Assembly (NCBI GenBank): GCA_903925985.1 | Contig: CAIYHK010000070.1 | Location: 1 to 13,634, forward strand | Length of the DNA: 13,634 nt | From: an uncultured Actinomycetes bacterium | Lineage (GTDB): Bacteria > Actinomycetota > Acidimicrobiia > Acidimicrobiales > Ilumatobacteraceae | Direction: 5' to 3' | Part shown: positions 6,653-12,780 of the stretch, piece by piece | How the letters are laid out: every line of letters begins with the position of its first letter | Numbering within the stretch: position 1 is the first letter of the stretch | Made by a program: the position numbers and the translations under genes | Notes under the pieces: generated by a model | The model's database searches: none | What the model was told of the DNA's origin: nothing | Seen by the model: only the letters and a program-made list of their open reading frames with translations

Positions 6653-7305
6653 ATCACGAATTCAATGTCAATGTGCCAGCTGAACAAGCGTGGAGCGTGC
6701 TCACGAACGTTGAAATGATTGCTCCGTGCCTGCCCGGTGCTCAGCTCCAAGAAGTTGAAGGCGATACTTACCGCGGTGTTGTGAAGATCAAGGTTGGTCC
6801 GATTGTCGCCCAGTTCAAGGGCCAGGCAGTTTTTGCCGAACGTGATGATGTCAACAAAAAAGCTGTCTTAAAGGCCGAGGGGCGTGACACCGGCGGAAAA
6901 GGCAACGCCAATGCCACCATCACCGCGCAACTCACACAGATCAGTGACTCGGTCACAAAGGTGAATGTTGATACCGATCTTGCTATCACCGGCAAGGTTG
7001 CACAGTTTGGTCGTGGTGCGCTTGCAGACGTATCAGACAAGTTGCTTGCCCAATTCGCGGCCAGCCTCAATGACTTGCTCGAATCCCAGCCCGCAGCAGA
7101 ATCAGCTCCTGCCCCCGTTTCGCAAACCGAGACCGCAGCTCCAGAGACTGCAGCGGAACAACCCGCTGAAGTCCGCAAGATTGATGCGCCAGAGGCAAAG
7201 CCAATAGATCTCATTGGCACAGCTGGTGGGACCATGGCAAAGATGGCCGCGCCGATCGTGATCGGTGTGGCAGTAATCGTTGTCTTGGCACTGTTGATTT
7301 TCTGA
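6643..7305 (+). CDS. coxG: CoxG: SRPBCC-domain protein with C-terminal membrane anchor
   Basis: The 220-residue product starts with a CoxG-type SRPBCC domain (about 1-146): MELNHEFNVNVPAEQAWSVL, CLPGAQL (29-35), and GRDTGGKGNANATITAQL (80-97). An Ala/Pro/Glu-rich linker (about 148-188) leads to one hydrophobic helix (about 203-220) that ends the protein, so the domain is tethered to the inner face of the membrane. CoxG is needed for membrane attachment of CO dehydrogenase in Oligotropha. In mycobacteria it has been described as extracting menaquinone for the enzyme. The start lies 10 bases inside the 3' end of the nucleotidyltransferase gene. This is the last recognisable cox gene of the run; DUF501 follows after 4 bases. 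Confidence 0.93.
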   Translation: MELNHEFNVNVPAEQAWSVLTNVEMIAPCLPGAQLQEVEGDTYRGVVKIKVGPIVAQFKGQAVFAERDDVNKKAVLKAEGRDTGGKGNANATITAQLTQISDSVTKVNVDTDLAITGKVAQFGRGALADVSDKLLAQFAASLNDLLESQPAAESAPAPVSQTETAAPETAAEQPAEVRKIDAPEAKPIDLIGTAGGTMAKMAAPIVIGVAVIVVLALLIF

Positions 7306-7309
7306 ATAA

Positions 7310-7777
7310 ATGTCAGCGCCCGACGACGAAGTTGTGGCCGCACTCCTCGGCAGAAAGCCACAGGGTGCATATCAAGTAGTTGTCCGTGACCCTGCTGGCA
7401 CTCCCGTTGTGATTGAGAACAGCCCCCTACTAGACGACGGCACACCGATGCCCACCACGTTCTGGCTCCTCTCGGGCGATATCCACTACAGGGTTAGCCA
7501 GCTCGAATCTGCGGGGGGTGTCGATCAGGCAGAAGAAGCAGTTGGCCTTGATGCAATAGCGACCGCACACGATTCCTACCGTGTCGCACGCGAGACCAAA
7601 ATTCAACCCGACCATCAGGGATCACTCCCAAGCGGTGGAGTCGGTGGAACTCGCACTGGTGTCAAGTGCCTACACGCACACATTGCATGGTGGTTGGCGG
7701 GCGGCAATGACCCCGTCGGCGAATGGGTTGCTGCCGAGCTTGGAATCATGCGTCCAGTAAACGGAGTGACTCGATGA
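7310..7777 (+). CDS. DUF501 domain protein
   Basis: The 155-residue product is a full-length DUF501 protein, a conserved actinobacterial family of unknown function. Diagnostic segments are TPMPTTFWLLSG (residues 45-56) and the conserved block PSGGVGGTRTGVKCLHAH (107-124), continuing to WWLAGGNDPVGEW (127-139). Cys120, His122 and His124 are clustered and could bind a metal, but this is inference. In many Actinobacteria DUF501 sits between the eno/divIC (ftsB) genes and ppx. Here the ppx side is kept (ATGA overlap at 7774-7777), but the upstream neighbour is coxG, 4 bases away. Confidence 0.93.
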   Translation: MSAPDDEVVAALLGRKPQGAYQVVVRDPAGTPVVIENSPLLDDGTPMPTTFWLLSGDIHYRVSQLESAGGVDQAEEAVGLDAIATAHDSYRVARETKIQPDHQGSLPSGGVGGTRTGVKCLHAHIAWWLAGGNDPVGEWVAAELGIMRPVNGVTR

Positions 7778-8685
7778 CTGCACAATTCGCAGCCATAGAT
7801 GTCGGCACCAATTCGGTGAATCTTTTAATTACTGATGCCGAAGGCAACGAGATTCTCCGTGAAGTTAATGTCGAGCGCCTCGGTGAGGGACTACAAGCAA
7901 GTGGCCAGTTGAGTAAAGATGCCATGGCTCGCTCCTTAGATCGCATTAGTGCGTATAAAAAAACCATTGACTCAATGGGTGTTTCTCTGTTTCGTGTGGT
8001 GATTACCGCACCTGGACGACTCGCGTCGAATGCCGAAGATTTTCTGGATCAGGTTCGATTACTGGTTGGGAACAATGTGCTCATTGCCTCCGGAGACCAA
8101 GAAGCGCTTTACTCGCATCGGGGTACAACTCGTGGGCGTAGTGCCGCCGACTGCTGCCTAATCGATATCGGTGGTGGTTCAACAGAGTTCGCGAGACAAG
8201 TCAATGAAGAGCTTGTGACCTTCAGCATCCCGCTTGGTGCCGTAACGCTCACCTCTAAGCATTTCACCACCGACCCGCCAAGACCCGAAGATCTGACCAA
8301 CGCAATCGGCGAAGTCACCGATCATCTCGATGATCTGATTCGCCTGCGACCAGAGCTCGCCGGTAGCGACGAGTTTGCAGGGGTTGCCGGCACAATTGTC
8401 ACCGTAGCCGCGGTAGAGATCGGTCTTATGCAATTTGATTCTTCGCGTCTGCAGGACTTTGTATTGACACGCGAAGCAGTTGAAGATGTCTTTCGAACAT
8501 TGGCAACTGAAACTCTTAGTGAACGCAAATTGAACCCCGGCTTGCCATCGGCTCGTGCCGATGTAATCGTCGGTGGATGCTGCATTCTGGTGGCGATAAT
8601 GAGGAGGCTAAATCTTCCTGCCATAACGATTTCAGTGCGTAGTCTTCTTGATGGAGTAATTGACGAACTCCGCAGCGAACAATGA
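7774..8685 (+). CDS. Ppx/GppA-family exopolyphosphatase / guanosine pentaphosphate phosphohydrolase
   Basis: The 303-residue product has the actin-like ATPase fold of Ppx/GppA enzymes, which hydrolyse inorganic polyphosphate or pppGpp in the cytoplasm. Motifs in order: phosphate-1 AIDVGTNSVNLLITD (residues 7-21), the GDQEALYS segment (107-114) with the conserved Glu, phosphate-2 LIDIGGGSTEF (129-139), and GVAGTIVTVAA (203-213). GLPSARADVIVGG (256-268) is typical of the C-terminal subdomain. The length matches the short actinobacterial forms that lack extra C-terminal domains. ATG 7774 is preferred because it overlaps the DUF501 stop as ATGA and starts right before the phosphate-1 motif. Which substrate dominates cannot be told. 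The stop overlaps the acetyltransferase start, again as ATGA. Confidence 0.95.
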   Translation: MTAQFAAIDVGTNSVNLLITDAEGNEILREVNVERLGEGLQASGQLSKDAMARSLDRISAYKKTIDSMGVSLFRVVITAPGRLASNAEDFLDQVRLLVGNNVLIASGDQEALYSHRGTTRGRSAADCCLIDIGGGSTEFARQVNEELVTFSIPLGAVTLTSKHFTTDPPRPEDLTNAIGEVTDHLDDLIRLRPELAGSDEFAGVAGTIVTVAAVEIGLMQFDSSRLQDFVLTREAVEDVFRTLATETLSERKLNPGLPSARADVIVGGCCILVAIMRRLNLPAITISVRSLLDGVIDELRSEQ

Positions 8686-9302
8686 CCATCTTGCACCCCA
8701 CTAACAGCACTTCTCCGCTACGGCTGTACGGTCGTCGTTTAATGTTGCGGCCGCTAACTCCGTCTGATTACGCATCATGGAGCGAACTTCGAATGCGTAA
8801 TGGTGATTGGCTAACAAAGTGGGAGCCCACGCGACTACCAACCCATGCTGATCCTGTCCGCGACCGGGATGCATTCACCGCTCGGTGCGCACAACGTGAT
8901 CGAGAACGCCAGTCAGGCTCTGGATATTCATTTGGAATGTTCATCGGCCCAACCCTCGTGGGCGAAGTGAACCTCAACAATGTTGCACGTGGATCACTCC
9001 AAGGTGGCTCAATCGGGTATTGGATCGACCAGAAGTTTGCTGGTCAAGGGCTCACTGCCGAAGCCGTTGTGGTGCTACTGCGTTATGCATTCACCGAGTT
9101 ACGGCTCCACCGCATTGAGATTTGCATTATCCCGCGCAACAAGAACAGCCACCGAGTTGTTGAAAAGATTGGGTTGCGCTCCGAGGGTATCGCAATCAGT
9201 TTTCTGGAGATCAACGGGGTTTGGGAAGACCACGTGCGATATGAGATCACGGTTGATGAATGGCAGGCGCGCCGCCAAGAATTCAGCGAACGCTTTCTCT
9301 AA
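8682..9302 (+). CDS. GNAT acetyltransferase, RimJ/RimL type
   Basis: The 206-residue product belongs to the Acetyltransf_3 branch of GNAT enzymes, which includes the ribosomal-protein N-acetyltransferases RimJ and RimL. The N-terminus reads LRLYGRRLMLRPLTPSDYAS (residues 13-32). The central strand is FIGPTLVGEVNL (87-98). The acetyl-CoA pyrophosphate loop is KFAGQGLTAEA (118-128), and LHRIEICIIPRNKNSHRVVEK (142-162) with IGLRSEG (163-169) forms the C-terminal part. The acceptor could be a ribosomal protein, another protein or a small molecule. The start overlaps the ppx stop by 4 bases, making this the last gene of the run. Its 3' end overlaps the convergent small orphan gene by 4 bases, and no terminator is visible. 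Confidence 0.93.
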   Translation: MTILHPTNSTSPLRLYGRRLMLRPLTPSDYASWSELRMRNGDWLTKWEPTRLPTHADPVRDRDAFTARCAQRDRERQSGSGYSFGMFIGPTLVGEVNLNNVARGSLQGGSIGYWIDQKFAGQGLTAEAVVVLLRYAFTELRLHRIEICIIPRNKNSHRVVEKIGLRSEGIAISFLEINGVWEDHVRYEITVDEWQARRQEFSERFL

Positions 9303-9613
9303 GAGACTTCGCGCAACTTCTCCCAAGCTTGTGCGCGTGCTCTGCGCACTGTGTTACGGCGCTTCCAAGCTTTTGACTTCCAATGTTTCAGGGCTTTTTC
9401 TGACTTACGTGTCGCCTTTTCAACATCATGATGATGCATAGGTTTCCACGCGGGACCCGGCTCAGAAACATCGTCGGCATCAATACCATGGCTCACAAGA
9501 TCAGCAACTTGATGCAACTCTGAGTGCATCCTGTGCCGTTCATTGTGCCAATGCGCACGCAACTCAATACGTGGTGCCGGAAGTGAATCCTGGCTTCGGT
9601 GACGCTTACTCAT
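9299..9613 (-). CDS. Small basic His-rich protein of unknown function
   Basis: I do not recognise a family. The 104-residue product has 11 His, 10 Lys and 13 Arg against about 14 acidic residues, five Trp, and no Cys. The middle has HWHNERHRMHSELHQ (residues 21-35) and a triple His at 60-62. The C-terminal part (about 64-102) is a predicted long basic helix with Trp78, Trp83 and Trp97, which would suit nucleic-acid or membrane-surface binding. The gene is supported by a strong Shine-Dalgarno, GGGAGGT on the minus strand (9618-9624), 4 bases before the ATG, and by a plausible promoter upstream. It also fills an interval otherwise empty on either strand. There is no signal peptide or membrane segment. 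Confidence 0.7.
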   Translation of the reverse strand: MSKRHRSQDSLPAPRIELRAHWHNERHRMHSELHQVADLVSHGIDADDVSEPGPAWKPMHHHDVEKATRKSEKALKHWKSKAWKRRNTVRRARAQAWEKLREVS

Positions 9614-9662
9614 CGGGACCTCCCTGCGGATTACCGAGTGTTGTGCTGACCACTCTTATTTG

Positions 9663-9690
9663 AAACTACACCCGTCTGGTCAATTGTCAA
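9663..9690 (-). promoter_or_regulatory. Candidate SigA-type promoter of the small basic protein gene
   Basis: On the minus strand TTGACA (9685-9690) and TAGTTT (9663-9668) are separated by 16 bases, giving a leader of about 40 bases. The -35 element lies in a cluster of three TTGAC-type copies (TTGACC, TTGACA, TTGACC) within about 20 bases, so an overlapping operator is possible. The site is in the 94-base gap after the subtilase stop. Confidence 0.45.
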
Positions 9691-9707
9691 GGTCAAATTT
9701 GTGACGA

Positions 9708-11285
9708 TTATGAGACAACTATTTGGCGCTTGATTATGTAGCCCGCGTCAAGGGGTCTGATGCGCACTGCGCAGATTCCAGCCGACAAACCAACAAGTTT
9801 GTAGCCGCCGTCGTTCATGATCTGGCAGACAAGACGGGACTCTGGAACAACCGTCACATCGCGTGGATTGGGGATAGCAACAATCTCTTGAACTAAGCGG
9901 GCGTTACGTATTCCCGTGCGTAATGGCCCGACTTGTACCGTGCGCGAAAGTGGGCTGAAACTGCCAACGCCGAGCGCGTTTTCAGTTCGTACATTGAACG
10001 CGTAGTCAACACCGTTTGCGAGTCCCGTGATTGTGACGGAGGTTCCGTTACCTGGCAGGTACTCGGTACGGACCGGTAAACCGTTGCGGTAAATGCGAAT
10101 AGTTGAGCCCGTTATAGCCGAGCCGCCGCTGCATGGCTTATCCCACCCAACAGTTGCAGCCCCAGAAGCGGATGCAACGGGAATAACTCTTGTGACACGA
10201 CCAGGTGCCGTGCGCGCCGGTGGAACGCTGAGGTCTAATTGTGCAACACGGTTGATTGTGTTTGGTTTAAGCGATGCAATGGCAAATGAAGTGGACGCTG
10301 ATGCAACCAGTGCATCACGCACTGAATCTGCACATCGCAGTGGATATCTCTGCGCGAAGAGTGCCGCTAACCCAGAAACAAATGGAGTTGCCATCGAGGT
10401 GCCACGCAGAGTGAGTGTCCAGCCAACTGGGTTGTAATTGTTCCAAGTTGACCTAATTGAATTTCCGGGCGCAAGCAGGTCGATACAGGATCCGTAGTTT
10501 GAGTAATCAGCCATGTACAACGAAGGCCCGACGCTACCCAATGCACCAACGGTTAGCGCTTCAGGCACATTTGCGGGAGCGGTGTTGCACGCGTTTACAC
10601 CTTCGTTTCCAGCAGCGACAACGGGTATGAGATTGTCAGTTAGCAAATCGCGAACCGCAAACTCCATTGATTCAGTTGTGCGATCAGCTGGACCCCCAAA
10701 GCTCATATTCACGATTCCAATTCGTGTCGCCTTGTGGTGGCGCATAATCCAACCCATCGCAAGGGCCGCCAGATCCGAATCACCATTGCCGCAGTTATCA
10801 AGAATTCGCACATCTATGACCCGCACACCCTTTGCGACACCGTATGTGTGCGAATTCACAATTCCAGCCACATGCGTACCATGGCCATCCCAATTCGTGT
10901 ATGTGACACCATCGAGACGGCATTGTGTGCTGGACACATAGCTCTTGCCGGATATCGCCCGTCCTCCAAATTCAGGATGTGGTGTGTATACGCCGCTATC
11001 AACTACGTAGACGTCAATACCTCTTCCATCGGCACCTTCGGGATAGTTATAAACACCATCGGCAACACCATCAAGTAGATCGAGGCCCCAACCAGCTGCG
11101 AGCTGGACCCCGAATGGAAGAATGGATTTCCCTCGATCAGGCTCTTCAATCGGATCTACTCCGATTTCGCCCGCCGCTTGGACACCACGGGTTTGCGGTA
11201 ATTGCGCATCGCCTCTCGCTGCAAATGCTGTGACAACGATTGCGAATGCACACAGCAACCAAATTGGCTTGTTGATTCGTCTCAT
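9708..11285 (-). CDS. Secreted subtilisin-like serine protease (S8, proteinase K-like) with FN3 domain
   Basis: The 525-residue product starts with a signal peptide (hydrophobic core about 8-22, likely cleavage near 23-27), so it is exported. The S8 catalytic domain (about 60-350) has the full triad: Asp96 in VVDSGVY, His135 in DGHGTHVAG, and Ser297 in RGTSMATP. The oxyanion Asn227 lies in AAGNEG. These contexts are closest to the proteinase K/aqualysin branch. A fibronectin type III domain spans about 358-452, ending NVRTENALGVGSFSPLS, and is followed by about 70 residues I do not recognise. Only about 35 residues lie between signal peptide and catalytic domain, too short for the usual inhibitor I9 propeptide. 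The start has no clear Shine-Dalgarno; TAGAGT ends 6 bases before the ATG. The gene is followed by its own gap and is not obviously linked to its neighbours. Confidence 0.96.
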   Translation of the reverse strand: MRRINKPIWLLCAFAIVVTAFAARGDAQLPQTRGVQAAGEIGVDPIEEPDRGKSILPFGVQLAAGWGLDLLDGVADGVYNYPEGADGRGIDVYVVDSGVYTPHPEFGGRAISGKSYVSSTQCRLDGVTYTNWDGHGTHVAGIVNSHTYGVAKGVRVIDVRILDNCGNGDSDLAALAMGWIMRHHKATRIGIVNMSFGGPADRTTESMEFAVRDLLTDNLIPVVAAGNEGVNACNTAPANVPEALTVGALGSVGPSLYMADYSNYGSCIDLLAPGNSIRSTWNNYNPVGWTLTLRGTSMATPFVSGLAALFAQRYPLRCADSVRDALVASASTSFAIASLKPNTINRVAQLDLSVPPARTAPGRVTRVIPVASASGAATVGWDKPCSGGSAITGSTIRIYRNGLPVRTEYLPGNGTSVTITGLANGVDYAFNVRTENALGVGSFSPLSRTVQVGPLRTGIRNARLVQEIVAIPNPRDVTVVPESRLVCQIMNDGGYKLVGLSAGICAVRIRPLDAGYIIKRQIVVS

Positions 11286-11328
11286 GCCTGCACTCTAACC
11301 AAGCACCCGATCACGTGATTTGAAACGG

Positions 11329-12099
11329 TTACTTTTTACTGATCTTTGCTTGCAGAGCAGCAAGGCGCTCTGCGGCCCATGGTTGGTGCGCACTCCAAAG
11401 TTGTGGATCCAACTCTACACGCACAGCTTCAACATGTGTACCGATGTTGGCCATTGACTTGATGGTTGCTTTTGTTTCAAGGATTAGCTCACGCGGTGTA
11501 GATCCAGCACGTGCGGCCATCTCTTGGGCTGTATTGAGCAGCTGATCATCATCTACACATCGCCAAACGAGTCCGACACGCTCTGCTTCTTTGCCATCTA
11601 GCACTTCGCCAAAAACAACCGAAGCGAATGTGAATTGTGGGCCCGCTATGCGCTGAGACATCCATGTATGGCCACCACCGGGGTGCAGACCAATCTGCAT
11701 AAATCTAGTGTCAAACTTCGCACGTGTTGCCGCGATGCGCACATCACAACCCAGCGCCATGTTCATTCCAGCTCCGACCGCCGCTCCGTTCACGGCCGCG
11801 ATGGTTGGCAATTTTGAATTGGCAACACGAAGAAAGCCCTCATAGATAGCGCCCAGGCTCTCGGCGGTTGCCTCCATCAGATTCCCAAGATTCGCTCCCG
11901 CACAAAAAGCTGGAGCCGTCCCAGTTACCACGAGAGCGCTCACCGACGGGTCCGATTCAATTTCATCCATTGCCGCCACGATCGATTCGACCATGGGCAA
12001 GGTGAGCGAATTTCGCTCCGCGGGATTGTTGAGCGTAAGGGTCGCTACACCTTCGCTTTTGTCTACAAGTACCAGTGCCATGCCGTTCGAGTCTGCCAC
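11329..12099 (-). CDS. Crotonase/enoyl-CoA hydratase-family protein lacking both catalytic glutamates
   Basis: The 256-residue product (from GTG 12099; ATG 12081 giving 250 residues is equally plausible) is a single crotonase domain. The oxyanion-hole region AFCAGANL (64-71) and the helix GAAVGAGMNMALGCD (105-119) are clear. Aligning by eye to rat mitochondrial enoyl-CoA hydratase, the Glu144 position is Asn113 and the Glu164 position is Phe133 (in AKFDTRFMQIGLHPGG, 127-142). Classical hydratase chemistry is therefore unlikely. Other crotonase activities such as isomerase, hydrolase or decarboxylase, or a binding role, are possible. The C-terminal helical region (about 195-256) is normal in length. 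It is divergent from the 202-residue orphan, with only 21-42 bases between starts. Confidence 0.92.
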   Translation of the reverse strand: MADSNGMALVLVDKSEGVATLTLNNPAERNSLTLPMVESIVAAMDEIESDPSVSALVVTGTAPAFCAGANLGNLMEATAESLGAIYEGFLRVANSKLPTIAAVNGAAVGAGMNMALGCDVRIAATRAKFDTRFMQIGLHPGGGHTWMSQRIAGPQFTFASVVFGEVLDGKEAERVGLVWRCVDDDQLLNTAQEMAARAGSTPRELILETKATIKSMANIGTHVEAVRVELDPQLWSAHQPWAAERLAALQAKISKK

Positions 12100-12120
12100 A
12101 GGTCACCACTAATCTCAGAA

Positions 12121-12729
12121 GTGATGCTTGACCATGTCTTCACCGATGCAATTGGCGCACTACGCGATGCCTTTGAAGGCGCATTCCTTGAACGCCAGGC
12201 TTTTGAAGAGCATTTCCAAAACGATGTGCTACTTGGCGACTTGGTATGGGAAACCAGTTACGGGCTGCCCGGCGAAGGCAACCCTCCACATGTCGTTGCA
12301 CACATCACGTTTGAATGGCCGAGTTGGAGCCAAACCACTTACCGCCGTTGGTACGTCGAGGAAGTGTTGGATCAACTGCCCGCCATCGAGATGGAGATCG
12401 TGTTTCGAGTGCAGCGCATGCGCGAGCAACCTGCACCGTCATTAATTGCAGGTGTCTTACCTGAGCGTGGGCCATTAATCGGTGGGGAACGCCTTGAACG
12501 CGCCGCAGTCACGGTGGAGATTGGCTACGAGAGTGACTCACTTGATTCCCCTGAGTTCGCAATGGAGATCACCTACGAAGGTCTCTATACCCTCGCGGAA
12601 GAATCGCTAGTAGATGGATCAAGCGAAATTTTGGATGCCCATTTCGGCGAGCTGGGTGCGTGGATCGCAACCAACCTCGTGAAGCTCGGAGATCTAAACG
12701 TGCAGTTCTTGCCCACCGACATCGGTTGA
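12121..12729 (+). CDS. Uncharacterised acidic protein of about 200 residues
   Basis: I do not recognise a family. The product has 202 residues from GTG 12121, or 201 from ATG 12124. It is acidic, with no signal peptide, no membrane segment and no Cys. An N-terminal helical stretch rich in Phe and Glu (about 5-36) precedes alternating strand-like segments such as HVVAHITFEWPSW (57-69), MEIVFRVQRM (91-100) and AAVTVEIGYES (128-138). The C-terminus has ELGAWIATNLVKL (177-189). It is a plausible real gene because the frame stays open for 600 bases in a gap between two crotonases and has no competing ORF of similar length. TAATCT (12110-12115) lies 8 bases before the ATG, so the mRNA may be leaderless. 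It diverges from one crotonase and is followed by another after 51 bases. Confidence 0.8.
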   Translation: MMLDHVFTDAIGALRDAFEGAFLERQAFEEHFQNDVLLGDLVWETSYGLPGEGNPPHVVAHITFEWPSWSQTTYRRWYVEEVLDQLPAIEMEIVFRVQRMREQPAPSLIAGVLPERGPLIGGERLERAAVTVEIGYESDSLDSPEFAMEITYEGLYTLAEESLVDGSSEILDAHFGELGAWIATNLVKLGDLNVQFLPTDIG

Positions 12730-12780
12730 GCATTGTCACGCATTGGTTGCGCCCTGCAAAGATGGCATTCATGAATACGG

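Noticed and set aside
5739..6841. Identical 16-base string at 5739-5754 and 6826-6841
   Set aside because: Both copies encode the same short peptide AVFAE in frame within unrelated genes (XdhC and CoxG). There is no flanking similarity, so coincidence is the simplest reading.
7723..7773. Upstream start extending the Ppx/GppA protein by 17 residues
   Set aside because: It would lie fully inside the DUF501 gene. The ATGA overlap start at 7774 places the phosphate-1 motif at the usual N-terminal position.
9289..9310. TCTCT-A-AGAGA mini-hairpin at the GNAT/small-gene convergence, considered as a terminator
   Set aside because: A 5-bp stem with a one-base loop cannot fold stably and has no T-tract on either strand.
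10093..11233. Several plus-strand open frames opposite the subtilase gene
   Set aside because: All are antisense to a gene with an intact catalytic triad and signal peptide, and show no recognisable domains or start signals.
11310..11319. Palindrome ATCACGTGAT between the first crotonase and the subtilase
   Set aside because: A single 10-bp palindrome with a common CACGTG core, in a 43-base gap. Without a second copy or conservation it cannot be called an operator.
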